The translations under genes and the position numbers were made by a program. A stretch of DNA of 64,000 bases from Xylogone sp. PMI_703 (Eukaryota > Ascomycota > Leotiomycetes), in contig JAJTUQ010000003.1 in assembly GCA_021399445.1 (NCBI GenBank), forward strand, positions 7,006,001 to 7,070,000, in the 5' to 3' direction. Of this stretch, positions 55,801 to 64,000 are shown piece after piece (position 1 is the stretch's first letter; every line of letters begins with the position of its first letter). Below the pieces are notes generated by a model, which was not told the DNA's origin, ran no database searches, and saw only the letters and a program-made list of their open reading frames with translations.

Positions 55801-57688
55801 GCGTTCTAATAAATCTGAGAGACGCTACACGGCGAAAAACTTAATATCTGTCAATATTTTCCAAGGCTGGGTGGTAGAGAAGAATAGGCTACGAAGAGCC
55901 GCGGAGATTTATGCATATATACGATGACGCGCTTAATGATTAGATGAGATTTAATGAACTTTAATGCAAGAGAGGTGGATAATTATATGATTGGGTGAGA
56001 GATTGGGGTTCATCAAAACCAGGAATTAATGAGGGTGATGACTAGTGCTGTGGGAGAGGAAAGCGGGATCTTACAGTTAAGGATGCTCACGTTTGACGAT
56101 CGGACAATCTCGGTATCTTGGCAATGGATGCACCAGAAGTCCTATTGATTCATGGAGCTTCATCTTCAAACAATGTATATGTTTTATCTTGTCATGTTGA
56201 CAAGATCAGGAATTCTCTCCTCTCCACCAACGATGCTTCTAAAGCGTGACTTTAAGATAAGGAGTATTTATGAGCACAACATGTAGAGATAAAAAATAGC
56301 TGATGTCTTCAAAATCACGAAATCCATGGATATAAGCAATCATCAGTCGAGTGAGGTCGTCTAACCAAGCCTTTTTCCCATGTTCCCATGGTCCCGAAGG
56401 AATGTCCACCCCTGGTGCGCATCCACCCCCTGAAATAGCGGGGAAAAGGGGTCTGCGCCACAACCGATAAGGATAGTACGTCATAGGAGATTGATTGACC
56501 TTTACGCAAAAAATCCACAGCCACAAGGTGCGATATTCAGGTAAAATGAAGGTGGCTTAGCTTGTTTGGAAATCATACTGTATAGATAAATGATGTACCA
56601 CAGTAGATAACGAGATAGGGATACACTAGAAGTGCAGAAGTATTGGAGTACCATGCAAAAGCAATACGTGAGATGTTTAGAGACTGCCAAGGTTGCAGAT
56701 TCTAATCACCTCCAACCAAACGAGAGATACTTCCTTGGGACCTAGGGATATGCCAGTCCCCGTCTCCCCATTAGTGAAAATGCTTGCATTGCTTGGCAGC
56801 GAGATCCGTTACACAGCCTGAGGGCGCAATCAAATCCTTTCTGCTTTGATTCCTCAATATACTAATACCAGTATGTTGGTTCTACTGAAAGATCTTCTAC
56901 AACAAGGCGCTGGCTTTTGGATCCTGCAATGTTCGGCTGAGGAGAGTGGAACTGATTAATTCAGTAGTGAAACTAGATGGTATTGTGTCTTCATGACTTT
57001 CTTAAGTGGATTCAGGTTAGTAGAGGTCGAAGAATGATCATGGCGTATGATCATCTCCAGCATTCGCCACGCTGATGTCTTGCTAGCTGAACTGAGTATG
57101 TTACTCTACAAGCGCCTGCTATTCTCCGTCGAAGAAGAGCAGAAAATGGAGCAATTTAGAGAGGCCCTCAGGAGAGGGAACAGGCATCTCTTCTGCACAA
57201 AAGTTGCATTACTGTGCGTACAAGTAGAAGTATTCGACATGTCGGACGGATTAGTAAATAATAGATAGGATTCTTGCATTCTGCAAATTCGGAGGCTAGA
57301 AAGAAGTTTTGAAGTGGAGTCTATGATTGTATACGCATATATGGACGGTTTGGGATTCCACAGGGCGTTTTTGACGCAGATACGACAGACATCCACTCTT
57401 TTTGGCTATCGCTGCCAAGCCTTCTGGTGTCACTTCTCTCGTACCTGACACATTTCTATTGGTATGAAAACGAGAGATCGCGAGAGACGTTCTTGTTGCG
57501 TAGTCTGCTTAGCTAAGGAATGACTCTGGAGATCTTATGTAACTTATCGGCTTCACTGTGAAGTCTGTCAGCCTCCCCAAGATACAAGGAAGTTATCAAA
57601 CCTCGGTGCTTTGGGATAGTTACACCTATCGTCCCAGCCTCTCGTTTCATTAGGCTAAAGATTGGATCTGGACCCACAGTCCACCAGA
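55801..57688. other. No gene recognised
   Basis: Several frames of 60-95 codons occur (for example minus strand 56239-56526, plus strand 57047-57268). They lack a conserved motif, splice sites or a leader. Some may be relics. Confidence 0.35.
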
Positions 57689-57943
57689 ATGCCTCACAAC
57701 GAGAGAGTCATAATTATCCCGAGTCCCGTCGGATCAGATTATGAATCGCTAATAAGCTTATTTCTCAAGCGTATCACCCCTTCGTACTTCAATCTCCGTG
57801 ATTGGAGTGATAAAGTCTTCATCACGATTAGCATCTTACGCGGCCTTCAAGCCATGGCGACAGATAGCGGGTGTGGAGAACCCAGCGGTATCCAGTTATA
57901 TGTGTTCTTGGTCTCGCCCAGTTCATTAGGAGACGAGTTGTGA
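57689..57943 (+). CDS. Possible small ORF, unrecognised
   Basis: An 84-codon frame with a true ATG reads MPHNERVIIIPSPVGSDYES with a normal amino-acid mix and a strand-helix pattern. It lacks introns and a recognisable domain, and nothing around it supports expression. It could be a gene fragment or chance. Confidence 0.2.
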   Translation: MPHNERVIIIPSPVGSDYESLISLFLKRITPSYFNLRDWSDKVFITISILRGLQAMATDSGCGEPSGIQLYVFLVSPSSLGDEL

Positions 57944-58684
57944 GAGCGATAATTCGCGGTGTTGTACTCTCACCGGACCACCGTGAGGCAGAATGGCAGG
58001 CGAATTCCAGCCTATGATGCTTCAGTTGACTCGTGAGATCAGGCGATAGCCAACCGCAATCACCAATCCCTACGATAAAGTCGATCCGTCATCGGAGTCA
58101 AACAAGATGAAGTCATCTCTGATGCACGTCTGCTTCGCATCTTGCCCCGCGATTCTGCCTCAGCAAAGGCCCGAATGGTGATCACGACGACATGAGGTTG
58201 ACCCCAAGCTTCCCCAAGCCCAGCTTCCAAGGGCGCTAAAGCCGCTGCACCGTGGGAACCCGGGCTCATACCCGCAGGCGAGATGGGCTGGAAGGAGCAA
58301 CTAAATTTCAGCAGCCTTCCATCCGGGGTTCCATGGCTTCTGGCGTGAATCCTTCAGATGCACGCACTCAGCCCCGCCACACTGTGTGTTGATCACGGTG
58401 CGGGCGGCTGACCAGGCCATCCAACCACTAACCTCAGTTCGCCCACGACGCAGCAGTTTAGATCCTCAGTTGAACCTCCATTTTATGTCAAACTCCTTGG
58501 TATATAGAGCCAAGTAGAATCTCAAAGGACTTTGGTTATAGATTTACAACTCTCATTTCTCTAGATACTGATACACTCCTGTACATCTTTATCAATATCG
58601 CGGGGTAATCTTATCATCAAACACACTGGTCTTCGGCTCCTCAGTTATCTTGGCCTGTGGGCAACAGGTGGATTGTTATCAATC
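57944..58684. promoter_or_regulatory. Promoter and leader of the glycine-rich-domain gene
   Basis: No gene is seen. A TATATAGAGCC box lies at about 58500-58510, some 175 bases before the ATG, followed by a pyrimidine-rich leader. Confidence 0.45.
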
Positions 58685-61243
58685 ATGACCCAAGCCGGGG
58701 AGAATTCCTCCTTGAAAGAGGCAGAGACCGAAGCTCCTCCTCCAAGCTACTCCGCCCAAGCACCCAATGTTCCTCCAGAGCTCAACAATGAGCCAATCAA
58801 CATTTCTGATAAAAAGCTTCCCAGCGTGGATGATCTCAACTCGGCCTTTAGTAGCTTAAATATCTCCACAACTCCACGTAGCATCCCGGACGAGGACCAT
58901 TGCTTTGCTCATCTCAAACTCCTGAACGCGTTCTACTCCCTCAAGGAAGATATTGGCTATACCGATGGCTTATTCGGCCTGTGGGACTCACGTTGTGAGA
59001 TGGTCGACGATAGAGATGCTGCGCTGGCAAGGATGAGAGAGAAGAGATGGGTTTTGTTCGTGGCCCGCGCTGTGGAGAGGTTTGAGGCCTGGTGGATCAA
59101 AATGCTATGCCAACAGGAGAAGGGTACAAGGCTGGCATTGAAAGATATGATTGCTGAGAACCGGCTCTTTACGGACTTTCCCCAACTTGGAAAACAACAA
59201 GTCTGGGATCCGGCCATGCTGCCACCTTTGGGTAAGCGTTTGATATCCATTTTAAACTCCCATTCCACGATATGAGGCTCAGCCATGAGAGATTTCATTC
59301 TAACAAGTCATTTTCAGACGTGCTCATGGTCTGGCATGCATTTATGTTGAATCCTAGAAACTATCTTGAGGACTGCATCCGCTTCGGACTTAAGGACCTC
59401 TGGGCTACCGGCCTGCCTTGGAAAGCTGTAAACGCAGTGATCGATACCAACTTTAACTATAGCCCACCAGTTGAGGCACAAACGAGATTTACTGAACATG
59501 TGGGACTACACTGGGATAATGCTAAGGATTCTCTTACCAAGACACTTCCCTGTCCTGGGTGCTCAGCACAACTGGAGGTTCCTTGGACTACATGTGGCCT
59601 TAGTGATAAACCTTCGGCGAAAGAGTATAGTACACCTCATTTACATGCACCTAATGAATGCTAATATCTGGTGCAGATTGTCTGAACTCTATGGAACAGG
59701 TTACGGTGATCGAGATTTCTCATATGCCTGCAACAAATGTGGCATAGAAGTGACCCATCCTCTCCTGCGTGTCGCTAAATTCCGTAAGGAGACTGAAAAC
59801 CTTCTTCTTCATAACTGGCCTCTTGGAGGAACAATATTATCCCCACAGACCGGCCAACCCGATGCTCCTCCTCTCAGCGCTGCGGGGACCTATCCTAATA
59901 CGTTCCCTAACAGACTCATAGCTATTGCTTTGAAGACAAACATTCTCGAGATGATAGGTCAAAATCAGACCAAGCAGCCAACTATGGACGATGTTAGATC
60001 CCTCATCGAGTCATCACTTACAAGGTCTATAGTTCGTCAGGTTAACAAGAAACAAGCATTTGAATCTGGTACACTCACACTCTCTGAACGCATCTCAATC
60101 CGCAAGATGATGTCACGATATTGGGAGAATGCATCCATTTTTGCTCTCGAATTAGGCGGCGCTGTCCTCCGTCAGAGCATATTTGTGGAGAAGATGCACA
60201 ACATTGATTGGATACACAGCGGACAAAGAAATACTATGACACGCCTGATCACCAAGTATGTGAGGTTTTTCCAAATAATGGCAGCCCACCCTCTCACCGT
60301 CGCTGTGCCTACCCTGGACGTTGATCTTGCATGGCATACGCATCAACTGTCGCCGAAGCAGTACTATGAATACAGCGATAAAACATGCAACAAATTCATT
60401 GACCATGATGATAAGATGGAGGAGGATAGGCTGAATACCTCCTTTGAGTGGACTAGCAAGACATATGAGAAGATGTTTGGAGAAGTCTATTCGGAGTGTA
60501 CTTGCTGGTATTGCGAAGGTTAGTTCCCATCGTCTACTCCTATACTTCCCCTTTCTGTTCCATCAATCCACTAGTTATTCACTTAACTGACCCCGAGATT
60601 AGCAATCAGAGCCAAGCACTCCTCAACAACGGGCAAGATATTCGGGACCTCCAAACATGAGAAAATATCCAACGATTTTCATTCATCTGGCAAGGCAGCC
60701 TTGACTGCTCAACTCCCTCATACAGCTCACATCTCCGCCCATTCAGCTGTCCGTCCCGTCGAACTAGATCCGGCTAGTTCTACCCGCGCTGCTGTATCTG
60801 CCCGTCTCACTGCCGCTCACCAAGCCTCGCTCGATGCCGCGTATAAGAAAGCATGTAAGCGTGCTGCAGCTAAGAAGCGACCCATCCCGTCTCGAGACGA
60901 CTATTATGGCTCTGCATGGGGGTATCCATATCTCATGTATGGGCCGTGGGTGGCCCCAATCTGGTGGGGACCCGGCTTTGTTGGTGGTGCTGGGCTGTAT
61001 TACGCTGGGGATTACTGTTCTATGCCGATGGGTACTGGAATGACAGGCAATTGTGTTGCAGGGACTTGCGGCGCAGGCATTGCTGCCGGCGCGTGTGGTG
61101 GTGCCGGAGGATGCGGTGGTGGAGGAGGGGGTGGAGGATTTGGGAGTTGCGGAGGCGGGGCCGGCGGAGGATGTGGAGGAGGCGGAGGAGGCTGTGGTGG
61201 TGGAGGAGGGGGCGGAGGGGGATGCGGTGGTGGTGGGTGTTAA
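58685..61243 (+). CDS. Glycine-rich-domain-containing protein (GRDP/DUF1399 type)
   Basis: There are four exons, 58685-59231, 59318-59624, 59677-60518 and 60603-61243, giving 778 residues. Exon joins follow GTAAGC, GTATAG and GTTAGT donors. The body has the DUF1399 wording: LMVWHAFMLNPRNYLEDC, a cysteine motif CPGCSAQL and CNKCGIEV that looks metal-binding, and VDLAWHTHQLSPKQYYEYS near 575. After CTCWYCEG comes an Ala/Lys-rich helix and then YYGSAWGYPYLMYGPWVAP. The last 70 residues are almost only Gly and Cys, ending at the stop. Plant members are linked to development and stress; fungal ones are uncharacterised. The N-terminal 75 residues are disordered. Confidence 0.88.
61060..61240 (+). 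repeat. GGN/TGY simple-sequence tract coding a Gly/Cys tail
   Basis: Imperfect repeats of ggtggaggagg and tgtggtggt type code for glycine runs with regularly placed cysteines at the end of the glycine-rich-domain gene. Such tracts change length easily. Confidence 0.85.
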
Positions 61244-62139
61244 GGAGATAAACTAAGTGTTTGAGGAACATAAAGTTTGGAATAAGGCTGGAGAAATAAG
61301 GATGATTCTGATGGGTAGCCATGATATCTGCTTTAATGATTCCCTTGCTGTTTGTTTTTGGTTCTTATGTTATAGCCTGAAGAATATTTACAGAATATAT
61401 TTCCAGTTCCAGAGCTACTGATCGGACTAAGCTTCTATCAGAGAATAAGCACAAGGACTCTTAAATGAGTTTGTTTTCCCCATACTCAATACAAGCAATT
61501 GAAAATAAGTATATCCAAGATTTACGTCTATCCCATCAATTTTAGCATCGTTGTCATTTCCCCTAATATTTATCATCATTTTCAAAACACATCATGCAAC
61601 GGCTGCGCGATGGTACTGTATCCGCAACCTTCCAAGATCCCACGAAGGACGAGCTGCCTTGAGGAGATCCTCGAGTGAAACACTGTTGTTACTTTAGTTC
61701 TGTGAAGGAATTTTTTTCCATCAACAAATACCACCTGTGATCTTTATCTAGTTGCGAGGTGGCCAGGTGCTAAATGATAGTGAATTAGGCGCCTTGGTAA
61801 TGAATACTGGCAGTTCGATAGTGAATGTCTTTCAATATACTATGATTCAAGATACTTAAGGAATCAGAACGAAGTTTCACAACCACATCTATAACAGATA
61901 CGCCTTCTCGATGACTTGAAGAGCCCGGGGAAATAATGGCTCCGGCCGAGGCCAGATTCTAGGCTTTGCTGGGTATGGAGACGTGCGCACAGCCGAAGCT
62001 GGTTACAAATCCCGTTTGCTGTCATATCTATCGCCGTTGTCGTTTTATATCGTAATATACTATTCTCCAGAATCCGTATTTTCTGAAATTTTTTCCGCAT
62101 ATAGCATAGTTTCATGCTTCGTACGTGGGTACGTAGTAC
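61244..62139. other. No gene recognised
   Basis: This is AT-rich 3' flank of the glycine-rich-domain gene and further non-coding sequence. The frame starting at 61983 is hydrophobic and without a conserved motif until about 62140. Confidence 0.4.
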
Positions 62140-62472
62140 ATGGTGCTCTGAGACTAGACTATTTCAGGATAAAACTAAAAGATAAGGAGGAAGGTGAATT
62201 GGTGATTCTACGGCCATTGAATACGGTAGCTAGGCGGAGTAAGAAAGCAAATAGAAAGTGAATACGAGAAATTAGCAAGTCAAAGGTGCAAGATTGAGAG
62301 TAGAGAAGACTACTTTATGATCACCGAAGATGGAAAAGAGAAAGCCCTAGCTCAGGGTGGCTACTTGGTGGCCTATAAAGCGGTCATGCATGACAAACTG
62401 AAAGACAAGAGCTTCAAGAACACCAAAGAAGAGCCCCTCAAGGCTGCAATACGCATCTGCAAGAGGGCTTAA
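62140..62472 (+). pseudogene. Charged helical coding relic with a frameshift
   Basis: One frame (to 62261) ends with Lys/Glu-rich sequence such as RIKLKDKEEGELVILRPL. A second frame, open from 62230 to a TAA at 62470-62472, reads VRKQIESEYEKLASQ, then MITEDGKEKALAQGGYLVAY and a Lys-rich end. The two overlap near 62230-62260, as if one base change had split a single protein. The only ATG of the second part (62317) would give 51 residues. Composition is clearly coding-like; the family is not recognised. It may be a relic of a mobile element or of an ordinary gene. Confidence 0.35.
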
Positions 62473-63782
62473 ATCATGGCAAAATTATCTGGTCAGCTTA
62501 AAAAATGGTAGTGGTCCTGAGAAGACTAGGAAGGCTTAAGATATGGTTTGGATAGACTGGGATATCCACTGCTTATGGAGACCCGGAGTTGCCTGCTATC
62601 CTAGACGAAGCAATAGTCAACGCTCTGAACCATCCGAGCATTGCCCTAAGACTGTGTCGTAGTCTCCGTGGCGTCACATGCTCTACCAATTCGATACAGA
62701 CAGTATCGACCACAGAGTTACTGGAGATAGAGAGCCTATAACACACATACTTGTGCGGAGGACTAGTGGTATTTGAAGTCCGGGTTATTTTAGGGCAACG
62801 CTTGTATCGATGAGGCCGTCAGTAGATGAGGCGGTCCACCAATACACAAACAAAAGCTCCTGATCAAAGTGATGAGTGCATAGACGGCAAAGGCAAAACC
62901 AGGCTCACGAAAAAGCGCACAAGTCTGATAAAATGAACAAGAAGCTTGACAATATCTACCGGTCGGAACATTCACCTTTATATCAACAAGCCCCTTTGAA
63001 CGCAGACGGAACCAAAAGGCGTCGCAGAAGACATCTCCGAAGTTGCAGATCAAGCAATTCCGCCTCGGATAGGTTCTAATTAACGGAATAAAGACCGATT
63101 AGGTTCTGGTCTAGTTCGAAGACGCACTTGATCTTACTCCTGCAGAGATTCGAGTGTCACGGAAGAAGGTACAGTATATCTATGGACAGCATTCACATCG
63201 GGATGACGCCTAGTGGACCTGATGGAATGACGAGACGTGTATCGACTCTGTAACTTGATCTCTCATTGTCGATATCCTGAAATATTTCATAGATCAGAGA
63301 ATTGACAGCAAAAAGTAATATGACAGCAGTAGTAGTAAAAATAGCAGGTTGTTTTATCTTTATAGAACCAGAACTGGTGGGCATTTGTTCTGAAAGAGGT
63401 GGTAAGAAATCATAGATCTTAAGCTAAAGATTTTCTAGCCTAGGGGTTTTCCAGTATTCAATGTGGCTCTGGTTTAACAATAGTGAGTAATTGAACTTGG
63501 TGTTTCTATGCGGCATTGGACGTTGATGGGTTTCTGAGGTCATTTCTGGCTTTAAAGTAATTATTGTACGTTCCAGAATCGGATTGGCGTGGGGCTATCG
63601 TCACCGATCTCTGTGGCGTAAGGGGGCGCCACGTGTGCCCCACAATCACATTTCCGGTACCTGGGCAAGGGTCCCGACACACATCCCGTCAACTGTTTCC
63701 TCCCTCCATTTCCATCCCTAAGAAACACAAAAATATCTAAACTGCATTTCTGCACCTCAACTTGCTCGATGCAGCTGTCTTA
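62473..63782. other. No gene recognised
   Basis: Only short frames are seen. A basic frame at 62876-63079 (plus) has an RRRRR run and may be another relic. The last 150 bases are pyrimidine-rich and lead into the gene at 63783. Confidence 0.35.
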
Positions 63783-64000
63783 ATGTCACTGTTCCGAGCA
63801 GTGCTTCGATATGCACTGCAAATTTTACTTCCAGTAGCATCTTTACTCTCCTTTTATCTGTATTTATACCCGGCGTTCCATGGTTGTGCATTTCCTTCCC
63901 CTGAAAACAATACCCGCTCTGCATTCCTCAATACAGCACGGCAGCATTTCCTCCCTTCTTCATACGATGAAAATATAGTCGCACCGTTTAGATTACTCGC
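63783..64000 (+). CDS. N-terminus of a probable membrane-anchored metallophosphoesterase (partial)
   Basis: The ATG opens a frame that runs off the window after 72 codons. Residues 1-32 (MSLFRAVLRYALQILLPVASLLSFYLYLYP) are a basic start followed by a hydrophobic helix, so a signal anchor is likely. Residues 63-72 read NIVAPFRLLA. From memory, fungal calcineurin-like phosphoesterases of the Ted1/Cdc1 group have this kind of short luminal stretch and then a phrase starting RLLALGDPQ, which would be the first metal-binding block just beyond the window. Those proteins act on GPI-anchor ethanolamine phosphate in the ER. The call rests on few residues. Confidence 0.5.
   Translation, partial: MSLFRAVLRYALQILLPVASLLSFYLYLYPAFHGCAFPSPENNTRSAFLNTARQHFLPSSYDENIVAPFRLL

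Overview
The window is nuclear DNA of a filamentous ascomycete (Pezizomycotina). The protein set includes an RlmA-type MADS factor, TFIID TAF1, Arp4, a BuGZ-like zinc finger, a GH115 glycosidase and a hypervirulence-associated TUDOR protein. Genes have short GT-AG introns of about 42-172 bp and stand one by one with their own promoters, not in operons. The moderate base composition and gene content would fit Leotiomycetes, but that placement is an inference. Gene models below were joined by hand at splice sites. Each multi-exon model keeps one open frame and gives a whole number of codons, unless marked partial or decayed.

Layout: 1.6-5.2 kb holds a SAM methyltransferase (+) and a conserved fungal protein of unknown role (-). 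5.2-14.3 kb has no confident gene. It carries one copy of a dispersed repeat, a frameshifted pseudogene, and an inverted pair of decayed, intron-bearing paralogues among other coding-like fragments. 14.3-22.7 kb holds uracil-DNA glycosylase (-), an Mtm1-type mitochondrial carrier (-), an F-box protein (+) and RlmA (-). A 5.2 kb gap follows upstream of RlmA. 28-41.9 kb is dense: TAF1 (-), a D-serine dehydratase-like PLP enzyme (+), Arp4 (-), an intronless LRR-kinase (+), malic enzyme (-) and a BuGZ-like protein (+). 43.3-51.2 kb holds a secreted GH115 enzyme (+), a TauD-family dioxygenase (+), the second copy of the dispersed repeat, and a small TUDOR-domain gene (+). 51.2-64 kb is sparser: a PAP2 membrane protein (+), a glycine-rich-domain protein (+), some coding relics, and the first exon of a probable phosphoesterase running off the end.

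Several genes serve shared nuclear processes: TAF1 and Arp4 in transcription and chromatin, RlmA in cell-wall stress transcription, UNG in base excision repair, and BuGZ in the spindle checkpoint. The metabolic genes (malic enzyme, D-amino-acid enzyme, TauD, GH115) do not form an evident biosynthetic cluster.

The most interesting signals are four. First, the intronless LRR-kinase has the architecture of a bacterial family, so it is a lateral-transfer candidate. Second, an inverted pair of decayed paralogues aligns codon for codon over a 26-codon exon, with the start of the adjoining intron better conserved than the exon. Third, a two-copy dispersed repeat contains strong hairpins. Fourth, there are splice oddities: a GC-AG intron in malic enzyme and a 9-nt exon in the TauD gene.
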